From positions 79,391 through 143,390 of the forward strand of contig NZ_VDGT01000017.1 of NCBI RefSeq assembly GCF_006335015.1: 64,000 bases of DNA. Reading direction: 5' to 3'. Each line of letters opens with the position of its first letter. Positions within the stretch are counted from its first letter, which is position 1. The translations under genes and the position numbers were made by a program. This DNA comes from Streptomyces sedi. GTDB lineage: Bacteria > Actinomycetota > Actinomycetes > Streptomycetales > Streptomycetaceae. This document shows positions 1 to 7,184 of this stretch, one piece after another. The notes below the pieces were generated by a model. That model was given only the letters and a program-made list of their open reading frames with translations, ran no database searches and was not told where the DNA came from.

Positions 1-1167
1 GGCGCGGTGGTCCGGGTCGACGAGCGTCAGGTTCGCCGGCTCGCCGGGGGCGACCGGGCGGCCGTGTCCCGGCAGCCTGCCGATGGTGGCGGGGCGGGCC
101 GACATCCGGTCGGCGACCTGCGACCAGTCGAGCAGCCCGGTGTCGACCATGGTGTGCTGCACGACGGAGAGCGCGGTCTCCAGGCCGACCATCCCCATGG
201 CCGCCGCGCCCCACTCGCAGTCCTTGTCCTCGTGCGGGTGCGGGGCGTGGTCGGTGGCGACGCAGTCGATGGTGCCGTCGGCGAGCGCCTCGCGCAGCGC
301 GAGGACGTCCTGCTCGGTGCGGAGCGGCGGGTTGACCTTGTAGACCGGGTCGTAGGAACGCACCAGCTCGTCGGTGAGCAGCAGGTGGTGCGGGGTGACC
401 TCGGCGGTGACCCGCCAGCCCTTGGACTTGGCCCAGCGGACCAGCTCGACGGAGCCGGCCGTGGACAGGTGGCAGACATGCACCCGGGAGCCGACGTGCG
501 CGGCGAGCAGCACGTCCCTGGCGATGATCGACTCCTCGGCGACGGCCGGCCAGCCGGTCAGCCCCAGCTCGGCGGAGACGACGCCCTCGTTCATCTGGGC
601 GCCCTCGGTCAGCCGCGGCTCCTGGGCGTGCTGGGCGATGACGCCGTCGAACGCCTTCACGTACTCCAGCGCGCGCCGCATGATCACCGCGTCGTCGACG
701 CACTTGCCGTCGTCGGAGAAGACGACGACGCCGGCGGCCGACTCGTGCATCGCGCCCAGCTCGGCCAGCTGCCTGCCGCCCAGTCCGACGGTGACGGCGC
801 CGACGGGCTGGACGTCGCAGTAGCCGGAGGCGCGGCCGAGCCGCCAGACCTGCTCGACGACGCCGGCGGTGTCGGCGACGGGGAAGGTGTTGGCCATGGC
901 GTGCACGGCGGTGAAGCCGCCGGAGGCCGCCGCCCTGGTGCCGGTGAGCACCGTCTCGGAGTCCTCGCGGCCCGGCTCCCGCAGATGGGTGTGGAGGTCG
1001 ACGAGCCCGGGCAGCAGCACGCGGCCCTCGGCCTCGACCACGGTGGCCCCCTCGCCGGTCAGGCCGGTGCCGACCTCGGCGACGGTCTCGCCGTCGACCA
1101 GCACGTCGGTGGCCGGCCCGCCGAGGAGCCTGGCGCCTCGGATCAGGGTCCGCTGGGTGTCGCTCAT
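1..1167 (-). CDS. pyrC: Dihydroorotase, partial (C-terminus beyond window)
   Basis: Catalyses reversible cyclisation of N-carbamoyl-aspartate to dihydroorotate, the third step of pyrimidine synthesis. The reverse-strand frame is open from ATG at 1167 to the window edge, about 389 codons, so the C-terminus is missing. The zinc-binding amidohydrolase motif HTHLREPG lies near residues 59-66, and the later metal-site motif ATDHAPH is also readable. The start codon overlaps the pyrB stop by four bases (ATGA), which indicates translational coupling. Family membership is clear from the motifs and from the pyrR-pyrB-pyrC order; only the end is unseen. Confidence 0.96.
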   Translation of the reverse strand, partial: MSDTQRTLIRGARLLGGPATDVLVDGETVAEVGTGLTGEGATVVEAEGRVLLPGLVDLHTHLREPGREDSETVLTGTRAAASGGFTAVHAMANTFPVADTAGVVEQVWRLGRASGYCDVQPVGAVTVGLGGRQLAELGAMHESAAGVVVFSDDGKCVDDAVIMRRALEYVKAFDGVIAQHAQEPRLTEGAQMNEGVVSAELGLTGWPAVAEESIIARDVLLAAHVGSRVHVCHLSTAGSVELVRWAKSKGWRVTAEVTPHHLLLTDELVRSYDPVYKVNPPLRTEQDVLALREALADGTIDCVATDHAPHPHEDKDCEWGAAAMGMVGLETALSVVQHTMVDTGLLDWSQVADRMSARPATIGRLPGHGRPVAPGEPANLTLVDPDHRA

Positions 1168-2168
1168 GCTCGGTTCCCTCGTGTCGCTTCGGCGCCGCGC
1201 GGCGTGGCGCCCTTCGGTTCTTCGTCGCCCGGGCCCGCGCCGCCCAGCAGCAGGTAGAGGACCGCCATCCGCACGTCGACGCCGGCGGAGACCTGCTCGA
1301 CGACGGTGCAGCGCGGGGAGTCGGCGACCTCGGCGGTGATCTCCATGCCCCGGTTCATCGGGCCGGGGTGCATCACGACGGCGTGCTCCGGCATCCGCGC
1401 CATCCGCTCCCCGTCGAGGCCGTAGCGGCGGGCGTACTCCCGCTCGGTGGGGAAGTACGCCGCGTTCATGCGCTCGCGCTGGACGCGCAGCATCATCACC
1501 GCGTCGGAGTCGGGCAGCACGGCGTCCAGGTCGTAGGAGACGGCGCACGGCCAGCTCTCGACGCCGACGGGCACCAGTGTCGGCGGGGCGACGACGGTGA
1601 CCTCGGCGCCCAGCGTGGTCAGCAGCCGCACGTTGGAGCGGGCGACCCGGCTGTGCAGGATGTCGCCGACGATGGTGACGCGCCGGCCGGCGAGGTCGGC
1701 GCCCAGCGCGCCGTCGGCCAGCCGGCGGCGCAGCGCGAACGCGTCCAGCAGCGCCTGCGTCGGGTGCTCGTGGGTGCCGTCGCCCGCGTTGACCACGTGG
1801 CCGCCGATCCATCCCGAGGTGGCCAGGCGGTGGGGGGCACCGGAGTCGTGGTGGCGGATGACGACGGCGTCGGCGCCCATGGCCTGGAGCGTGAGCGCCG
1901 TGTCCTTCAGGGACTCGCCCTTGGAGACCGAGGAGCCCTTGGCCGAGAAGTTGATGACGTCGGCGGAGAGCCGCTTGGCGGCGGCCTCGAACGAGATGCG
2001 CGTCCTGGTGGAGTCCTCGAAGAACAGGTTGACCACCGTTCGGCCGCGCAGCGTGGGGAGTTTCTTGATCGGCCGGCCGGCGACGCGGGACAGCTCCTCG
2101 GCGGTGTCGAGGATCAGCACGGCGTCGTCGCGGGTGAGGTCGGCGGCCGAGACGAGGTGGTGCTTCAT
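1164..2168 (-). CDS. pyrB: Aspartate carbamoyltransferase catalytic subunit
   Basis: Condenses carbamoyl phosphate with aspartate to give N-carbamoyl-aspartate, the committed step of UMP synthesis. The 334-residue product has the carbamoyl phosphate motif FEDSTRTR near residue 50, the HPTQALLD stretch typical of the family, and MHPGPMNRG near the C-terminus. Length is normal for a catalytic chain, and no regulatory pyrI gene is nearby. It sits 90 bp downstream of pyrR and overlaps pyrC by four bases, so it is probably cotranscribed with both and controlled through the PyrR leader of the operon. The C-terminal tail is Gly/Glu-rich and poorly conserved. Confidence 0.97.
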   Translation of the reverse strand: MKHHLVSAADLTRDDAVLILDTAEELSRVAGRPIKKLPTLRGRTVVNLFFEDSTRTRISFEAAAKRLSADVINFSAKGSSVSKGESLKDTALTLQAMGADAVVIRHHDSGAPHRLATSGWIGGHVVNAGDGTHEHPTQALLDAFALRRRLADGALGADLAGRRVTIVGDILHSRVARSNVRLLTTLGAEVTVVAPPTLVPVGVESWPCAVSYDLDAVLPDSDAVMMLRVQRERMNAAYFPTEREYARRYGLDGERMARMPEHAVVMHPGPMNRGMEITAEVADSPRCTVVEQVSAGVDVRMAVLYLLLGGAGPGDEEPKGATPRGAEATRGNRA

Positions 2169-2258
2169 CGTGGGTGAGCCTTCCTGAAGGCAGGAGGGTG
2201 CCGGTGTGCGGGGTGGGAGTCGCCGGGGCTGGCCCGGGGTGGCGCGCGGACCGGGGCG

Positions 2259-2831
2259 CTATCGGCCGGTCTCGGGGGCGCGGGTGCCGAGCAGCACGCC
2301 GTCGCGGCCGTCCTCCTCGGTGAGCCTGACCTTGACGGTCTCGCGCAGCGAGGTCGGGATGTTCTTCCCGACGTAGTCGGCGCGGATCGGCAGCTCGCGG
2401 TGGCCGCGGTCGACCAGGACCGCCAGCTGCACGGCGCGCGGCCGGCCGATGTCGCCGAGCGCGTCCAGCGCGGCCCTGATGGTGCGTCCGGAGAAGAGCA
2501 CGTCGTCGACGAGGACGACCAGCCGTCCGTCGACGCCGGACTCGGGGATCTCGGTGCGGCCCAGCGCGCGGGCCGGGCGCAGCCGCAGGTCGTCGCGGTA
2601 CATCGTGATGTCGAGCGAGCCGTGCGGGACCGGGTGCCCTGTGATCTCGCGGAGCCGGTCGCCCAGCCGGCGGGCCAGGAAGACCCCCCTGGTCGGGATG
2701 CCGAGAAGCAGCACGTCGTCGGCGCCCTTGGCGCGCTCGACGATCTCGTGCGCGATGCGGGTCAACGCCCGCGCGATGTCCGGCGCCTCCAGGACGGAAC
2801 GGGCCGGGCTCGTGTCGTGGTCACCACTCAT
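2259..2831 (-). CDS. pyrR: PyrR bifunctional regulator / uracil phosphoribosyltransferase
   Basis: RNA-binding regulator of pyrimidine genes that also has uracil phosphoribosyltransferase activity. The 190-residue protein carries the PRPP-binding signature VVLVDDVLFSGRTIRAAL around residues 95-115 and the PyrR-type GIPTRG motif near residue 45. It is the first gene of pyrR-pyrB-pyrC. The ATG at 2831 is preceded by an AAGGAGG ribosome binding site embedded in a PyrR-binding hairpin (separate entry), so the protein probably represses its own translation and that of the downstream genes when UMP is plentiful. Confidence 0.96.
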   Translation of the reverse strand: MSGDHDTSPARSVLEAPDIARALTRIAHEIVERAKGADDVLLLGIPTRGVFLARRLGDRLREITGHPVPHGSLDITMYRDDLRLRPARALGRTEIPESGVDGRLVVLVDDVLFSGRTIRAALDALGDIGRPRAVQLAVLVDRGHRELPIRADYVGKNIPTSLRETVKVRLTEEDGRDGVLLGTRAPETGR

Positions 2832-2842
2832 GGGTGTGCGGA

Positions 2843-2877
2843 CCTCCTTGACCGCCTCACGGGACGGACGTTAAAGG
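2843..2877 (-). promoter_or_regulatory. PyrR-binding RNA element overlapping the pyrR ribosome binding site
   Basis: Read on the reverse strand, CCTTTAACGTCC at 2877-2866 is followed by the loop GTCCCGTGAGGCGG and then CAAGGAGG. This fits the known PyrR binding loop, whose conserved core is UCCxGxGAGG flanked by a CCUU/AAGG lower stem. The 3' arm is the Shine-Dalgarno sequence itself (2843-2849), so PyrR binding would hide it. This arrangement is known from mycobacterial pyr operons, where PyrR blocks translation rather than acting by attenuation. No separate terminator hairpin is apparent between the element and the start codon. Confidence 0.8.
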
Positions 2878-2985
2878 ATGTCGGGTGGAACGGCGTCGAC
2901 CCTACCAGGGCAATCCGCACGCTCCGCATCGTCCCAGGTCAGAGGAAACTCTCCGGTCTCGGCTTGACGAGAGATATCACGCTGC

Positions 2986-3005
2986 GTAACCTCACAGTGA
3001 GTTAC
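2986..3005. promoter_or_regulatory. Palindromic operator, probable BldD autoregulatory site
   Basis: GTAACCTCACAGTGAGTTAC forms a nearly perfect palindrome: CTCAC/GTGAG around a single central A, flanked by GTAAC/GTTAC. It ends 22 bp upstream of the bldD start. BldD is known to bind TCAC-containing inverted repeats and to repress its own promoter, and the half-sites here fit that pattern. The site lies in the divergent bldD-pyrR spacer but much closer to bldD. Confidence 0.75.
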
Positions 3006-3027
3006 GAAAAGCCGTCCGGGGAGACAC

Positions 3028-3528
3028 ATGTCCAGCGAATACGCCAAACAGCTCGGAGCCAAGCTCCGGGCCATCCGCACCCAGCAGGGTCTGTCGCTTC
3101 ACGGGGTCGAGGAGAAGTCCCAGGGCCGCTGGAAGGCCGTGGTGGTCGGTTCCTACGAGCGCGGCGACCGGGCCGTGACCGTGCAGCGCCTCGCGGAGCT
3201 GGCGGAGTTCTACGGAGTGCCGGTCCAGGAGCTGCTGCCGGGCTCGACGCCCGGTGGCGCCGCCGAGCCGCCGCCGAAGCTGGTCCTGGACCTGGAGCGC
3301 CTGGCCAACGTGCCGAGCGACAAGGCCGGCCCGCTCCAGCGCTACACGGCCACCATCCAGAGCCAGCGCGGCGACTACAACGGCAAGGTGCTCTCGATCC
3401 GCCAGGACGACCTGCGCACCCTCGCCGTGATCTACGACCAGTCGCCCTCGGTCCTGACCGAGCAGCTCATCAGCTGGGGCGTGCTGGGCGCGGACGCGCG
3501 GCGGGCCGTGCAGGCCGAGGAGGGCTGA
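3028..3528 (+). CDS. bldD: BldD, c-di-GMP-responsive developmental regulator
   Basis: Global repressor of sporulation genes during vegetative growth. The 166-residue protein has an N-terminal XRE-type helix-turn-helix (about residues 9-70) and a C-terminal domain that dimerises around tetrameric cyclic-di-GMP. The ligand signature is intact: R114-G115-D116, eight residues, then R125-Q126-D127-D128, the positions described for S. coelicolor BldD. The ATG is preceded by GGGGAG. It is a single-gene unit, divergent from pyrR and convergent with nusB, separated from nusB by a strong hairpin. Confidence 0.98.
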   Translation: MSSEYAKQLGAKLRAIRTQQGLSLHGVEEKSQGRWKAVVVGSYERGDRAVTVQRLAELAEFYGVPVQELLPGSTPGGAAEPPPKLVLDLERLANVPSDKAGPLQRYTATIQSQRGDYNGKVLSIRQDDLRTLAVIYDQSPSVLTEQLISWGVLGADARRAVQAEEG

Positions 3529-3534
3529 GCGCGC

Positions 3535-3585
3535 GAACGGGGCGGGGCCGGTCCCCCGTGAGGGAGATCCGGCCCCGCCCCGTTC
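3535..3585. terminator. Bidirectional terminator between bldD and nusB
   Basis: A perfect 17-bp inverted repeat, GAACGGGGCGGGGCCGG at 3535-3551 and its complement at 3569-3585, separated by a 17-nt loop that contains its own small hairpin. It lies directly after the bldD stop and just before the convergent nusB stop, so it can serve both transcripts. There is no U-tract, as is usual in streptomycetes. Confidence 0.85.
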
Positions 3586-3602
3586 CGCCGTCGTGCGTCG
3601 CG

Positions 3603-4028
3603 TCAGCGGCGCAGGGTGGGCTTGAGGTCCTTCAGCCGTCCGAGCAGTCCGTTGACGAAGGTCGGGGACTCCTCGGTGGAGAACTCCCGCGCCAGCTGGA
3701 CCGCCTCGTCGAGCACCACGGCGTCCGGCGTCTCGTCCTCCCAGATCAGCTCGAAGGCGCACAGCCGCAGGATGTTCCGGTCGACGACCGGCATCCGGTC
3801 CAGCGGCCAGCCCACGGTGTACTGGGCCAACAGCTCGTCGATGCGCTCCGCCCGCTCGACATAGCCCTCGACCAGCCGCCTGGTGAACTCGCTGACCGGC
3901 GGCTGGCGTTCGTCCGTGGTCGCCAGCCTGGCCCAGTCGGCGAGCACCTCGGTGGGCTTGGCGCCGCGCTGGTCGGCCTCGAAGAGGATCTGAAGGGCTC
4001 GTTTGCGCGCCTTGCTGCGGGCAGCCAC
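3603..4028 (-). CDS. nusB: Transcription antitermination protein NusB
   Basis: Small all-helical RNA-binding protein that joins S10 (NusE) on boxA RNA in antitermination complexes, mainly for rRNA operons. The 141-residue product has the family start ARSKARKRALQILFEAD and the C-terminal FVNGLLGRL block. It follows efp with a 2-bp gap (efp ends at 4031, nusB starts at 4028), the usual efp-nusB pairing in Actinobacteria, and is the last gene of the long leftward run. Length is normal. Confidence 0.97.
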   Translation of the reverse strand: MAARSKARKRALQILFEADQRGAKPTEVLADWARLATTDERQPPVSEFTRRLVEGYVERAERIDELLAQYTVGWPLDRMPVVDRNILRLCAFELIWEDETPDAVVLDEAVQLAREFSTEESPTFVNGLLGRLKDLKPTLRR

Positions 4029-4030
4029 GG

Positions 4031-4597
4031 TTAGCTGTTCACCCGGCCAAGGTATTCGCCGGAGCGGGTGTCGACCTTGATCTTCTCACCGGTGGTGATG
4101 AAGAGGGGGACGCCGATCTCGTAGCCGGTCTCCAGCTTGGCCGGCTTGGTGCCGCCGGTGGAGCGGTCGCCCTGCACACCGGGCTCGGTGTACTCGATGA
4201 CCAGCTCGACGGCCGCCGGCATCTCCACGAAGAGCGGGTTCTCCTCGTAGATGGCGACGGTGCAGTCCTGGCCCTCCAGCAGGTAGTTCGCCGCGTCGCC
4301 CACCGTCTCGGGGTTGATCGGCAGCTGGTCGTAGGTCGAGGTGTCCATGAAGACGTAGTCGGCGCCGTCCTTGTAGGAGAACTGCATCGACCTGCGGTCG
4401 ACCGTGGCCGTCTCGACCTTGGTACCGGCGTTGAACGTCTTGTCCACCACCTTGCCGGAAAGCACATTCTTGAGCTTGGTACGTACGAAGGCGCCGCCCT
4501 TGCCGGGCTTGACGTGCTGGAACTCGACTACGGACCAGAGCTGGCCCCCGTCGAGCTTGAGCACCATGCCGTTCTTGAGGTCGTTCGTGGTGGCCAC
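4031..4597 (-). CDS. efp: Elongation factor P
   Basis: Ribosome-binding factor that relieves stalling at consecutive prolines. The 188-residue protein has the expected three beta-barrel domains. The tip of the N-terminal loop reads KPGKGGAF, with the functional lysine at K33. Actinobacterial EF-P proteins of this loop type are thought to work with an unmodified lysine, and no epmA/epmB gene is seen here. The reverse-strand start lies 71 bp downstream of the M24 gene stop. It is followed by nusB with a 2-bp gap. Confidence 0.97.
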   Translation of the reverse strand: MATTNDLKNGMVLKLDGGQLWSVVEFQHVKPGKGGAFVRTKLKNVLSGKVVDKTFNAGTKVETATVDRRSMQFSYKDGADYVFMDTSTYDQLPINPETVGDAANYLLEGQDCTVAIYEENPLFVEMPAAVELVIEYTEPGVQGDRSTGGTKPAKLETGYEIGVPLFITTGEKIKVDTRSGEYLGRVNS

Positions 4598-4667
4598 GGT
4601 CGTGGATTCTCCTGAGGCTGCCGCAAGTGGACCGACCCGTCACTCCCGGTCCGCTGCCGCCTGGGCT

Positions 4668-5774
4668 TCACAGAGCCAGGAGTTCCTTGGTCGTGATGGT
4701 GAGTAGCTCGGGCCCGCCGTCCGCCGGAGGACGGACGACGAGTGTGTCGTCGATCCGGACTCCGCCCCGGCCCGGGAGATGCACCCCCGGCTCGACGGTG
4801 ACCGGAACACAAGCGCTCAGTCTACCCATGGCCGCCGGCCCCATCCGAGGGTCCTCCCCCATTTCCAGCCCCACCCCGTGCCCGGTGACCGGCCCCAGGG
4901 CCTTGCCGTGGCCCGCGGCGGTGAGCACCTCGCGGGCCGCGCGGTCCACCGCGCGGTACTCCACGTCCGGGGCCAGCGCCTCGCGAGCGGCCCGCTGGGC
5001 GGCGAAGACGACGTCGTACAGCTCGATCTGCCAGTCCGCCGGGCTGGTGCCGATCACGAACGTCCGCCCGATCCGGCAGCGGTAGCCGCGGAAGCGCGCG
5101 CCCAGCCGCACCGTCAGGAAATCGCCCTCCTCGACCCTGCGGTCCGTCGGCCGGTGCCCCGCGAGACCCGAGTGGCTGCCGGTGGCCACCGAGGTGGGGA
5201 ACGCCGGTCCGTCCGCGCCGTGGTCGACCAGCCGCCGCTCCAGCTCCAGGGCCAGATGCCGCTCGGTGCGGCCCACCAGGATCGACTCCAGCAGCTCCCC
5301 CAGCGCCCGGTCGGTGATCTCGGCCGCCGCCCGCAGCGCCGCGATCTCGTCGTCGTCCTTGACCACCCGGCGCCCCTCGACCGCGCGCCCCAGGTCCGTC
5401 AGCCGCACCCCGGGGACGGCGGCCAGCACCGCGCGGTGCCTGGCGACCGTCACCTGGTGCTCCTCGACCGCGACCTCGCCCGCGCCCTCCTCGACCGCCA
5501 GCGCGACGGCGGCCTCCACCGGATCGGCCTCGCCGTCCAGCGCCACCACGCGCGGCCCGCCCAACTCCCCCAGCGGGCCGCCAGGACTCTCCGCCGGGTC
5601 CCAGTGGCCGAGCAGCACGTCGCCGCCGGAGCGGCGCACCAGCAGCGCCGCGCTCGAAGGGGCGGGCCCGACCAGATAGCGGACGTTGGCCGGCCCGGCG
5701 ACGACGGCGGCGCCGTTCCTCGGGGAACAGCGGGCGCGCAGCCAGGATCGTCGAGCCGCGTGAACCTCGGACAT
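4668..5774 (-). CDS. M24-family (Xaa-Pro aminopeptidase-like) protein, metal site degenerate
   Basis: The 368-residue protein has a creatinase-like N-terminal domain and a C-terminal pita-bread fold. M24 enzymes bind two metal ions through Asp, Asp, His, Glu and Glu. Here both Asp positions are Arg: VRLGARFRGY has R223 where VDLG is usual, and YRCRIGRTF has R234 where SDxTRT is usual. The last Glu is D342 (RIDDTLVV). H299 (GHGVGLE) and E328 (VEPGVHLPG) remain. It may therefore be a non-peptidase binding protein. Adjacency to efp is conserved in many bacteria and suggests a role with proline-containing peptides. The ATG at 5774 gives full family length. Confidence 0.88.
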   Translation of the reverse strand: MSEVHAARRSWLRARCSPRNGAAVVAGPANVRYLVGPAPSSAALLVRRSGGDVLLGHWDPAESPGGPLGELGGPRVVALDGEADPVEAAVALAVEEGAGEVAVEEHQVTVARHRAVLAAVPGVRLTDLGRAVEGRRVVKDDDEIAALRAAAEITDRALGELLESILVGRTERHLALELERRLVDHGADGPAFPTSVATGSHSGLAGHRPTDRRVEEGDFLTVRLGARFRGYRCRIGRTFVIGTSPADWQIELYDVVFAAQRAAREALAPDVEYRAVDRAAREVLTAAGHGKALGPVTGHGVGLEMGEDPRMGPAAMGRLSACVPVTVEPGVHLPGRGGVRIDDTLVVRPPADGGPELLTITTKELLAL

Positions 5775-5873
5775 GGGTCGAGCCTACGCAGCCGGCGGCA
5801 GACCGGCCGCCTGGAGAGGGCCTAACGAGCGGCGCCCGCGCCGGGGCGCGTCCCCGGGGTCACCGGCGCGCGT

Positions 5874-6563
5874 TCACCACTGCGGGGGGCTGTGCAGACT
5901 GCGGGTGACCGCCTCGTCCAGCATCCGGGCGGTGGTCGCCACGTCGTGCCGGGAGTTGTCGATGATGGGCAGCCCCGAGCCGTACCAGCCGGCCATCCGG
6001 CCGTGGATCGTGGCGACCTCCTCGTCGGAGAGCCGCCGGGTGCCGCTGCGCTCCGCGTTCCGCTCCAGCACCACGTCGAGGCCGGGCAGCAGCACCACGG
6101 GGATCAGGCCCGGGCCGACGTGGCGCTTCCACCCCCCGAGGCCCACGGCCGGGCGGTCGGGGAAGACCGCGTCGTCGAGGATGCAGGAGATGCCGTTGGC
6201 GAGGTAGTTGCGCGCGGCGAAGCCGCAGGTCCTGCGCGCCAGCCGGTACTGGGCCTCGGACCTGTCGTCCCACCCGGTGCGGGGGTCGGCGAAGCCGGAA
6301 CGCACCCACTCCCGCACGTCGTCCAGGCTGATGTGCGCGGTGGGCACCTGGCGGCGGTCGGCCCAGTAGCGGGCGACCGTCGTCTTGCCGGCGCCGGCCG
6401 GCCCGATCAGCAGCACCGCGACGCCCGCGTGGTGCACGTCGGGCAGCACCGTGGCGGGTGCCGGGGCCGGAACCGTGTGGCCCGGTGGCAGTCGGAGGTG
6501 CCCGGCAGTGCCGCCGTCGAGCGGCGCGGGCGGTGGTGAGGGCATTCCACCGGGTTGTTGCAT
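5874..6563 (-). CDS. P-loop ATPase/kinase of unknown substrate
   Basis: A 229-residue protein with a Walker A motif, GPAGAGKTT, near residue 54, after a Pro/Gly/His-rich N-terminal tail. The rest resembles small P-loop kinases: a DD motif after the first strand (SLDDVREWV), and a later Arg-rich lid-like segment (LERNAERSGTRRLSDEE). The substrate cannot be told. The frame is open upstream into aroQ, but ATG at 6563 is preceded by GGGGAG at good spacing and gives a start clear of aroQ. It lies between aroQ and the M24/efp genes, about 120 bp downstream of aroQ. Confidence 0.8.
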   Translation of the reverse strand: MQQPGGMPSPPPAPLDGGTAGHLRLPPGHTVPAPAPATVLPDVHHAGVAVLLIGPAGAGKTTVARYWADRRQVPTAHISLDDVREWVRSGFADPRTGWDDRSEAQYRLARRTCGFAARNYLANGISCILDDAVFPDRPAVGLGGWKRHVGPGLIPVVLLPGLDVVLERNAERSGTRRLSDEEVATIHGRMAGWYGSGLPIIDNSRHDVATTARMLDEAVTRSLHSPPQW

Positions 6564-6682
6564 CCGCTCCCCACTCCGTTTTCTCCCCTGCGCGAGCCCC
6601 GGCTCGCGCACCCGTTCCGGTGTGACACACGGTACCGCTCCCCGGGCGAGGTCCGGGAGGCGGCAGCCGTTCGACGGGCGCC

Positions 6683-7144
6683 TCAGCCCGCCGGCTCCGC
6701 CACCAGCGCGCGCAGCGCCAGCAGGTAGGAGTCGATGCCGAAGCCGGCGACGGTGCCGGTGGCCACCTCGGCGACCACCGAGGTGTGCCGGAACTCCTCC
6801 CGCCGGTGCGGGTTGGAGATGTGCACCTCGATCAGCGGCGCGGTGAGCTGCGCGGCGGCGTCCCGCATCGCGTACGAGTAGTGGGTGAACGCGCCCGGGT
6901 TGAGCACCACGGGCACCGCGCCGTCGGCCGCCTCGTGCAGCCAACGGACCAGCTCGCCCTCGTCGTTGGTCTCCCGCACCTCGACGGCCAGGCCCAACTC
7001 GGCGCCCAGCGCGGTGCAGCGGGCGACCAGACCCGCGTAGGAGGTGCTGCCGTAGACGTCGGGCTCGCGGGAGCCCAACCGGCCCAGGTTGGGCCCGTTG
7101 AGCACCAGGACCCGGCGGTCGGTGCTGGTCTCGGCTCCGCTCAC
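6683..7144 (-). CDS. aroQ: Type II 3-dehydroquinate dehydratase
   Basis: Converts 3-dehydroquinate to 3-dehydroshikimate in the shikimate pathway. The 153-residue product is a typical dodecameric type II enzyme: LNGPNLGRLGSREPDVYG at the N-terminus, the active-site blocks LNPGAFTHYSYAMRDA and EVHISNPHRREEFRH, and GFGIDSYLLAL near the end. It ends the aroC-aroK-aroB-aroQ group, 40 bp downstream of aroB. Confidence 0.97.
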   Translation of the reverse strand: MSGAETSTDRRVLVLNGPNLGRLGSREPDVYGSTSYAGLVARCTALGAELGLAVEVRETNDEGELVRWLHEAADGAVPVVLNPGAFTHYSYAMRDAAAQLTAPLIEVHISNPHRREEFRHTSVVAEVATGTVAGFGIDSYLLALRALVAEPAG

Positions 7145-7184
7145 GCCGTCAACTCCCCTTGCCGTGCCGTGCGTACGTCGTGCA

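Noticed and set aside
2400..4034. A 544-codon plus-strand open frame across pyrR, bldD and nusB
   Set aside because: It runs antisense to pyrR and nusB and in another frame of bldD. It has no plausible start signal or recognisable domain.
5874..6944. A longer 356-residue version of the P-loop kinase
   Set aside because: The extra N-terminus lies within aroQ in another frame and reads as arginine-rich noise. ATG at 6563 has a proper ribosome binding site.
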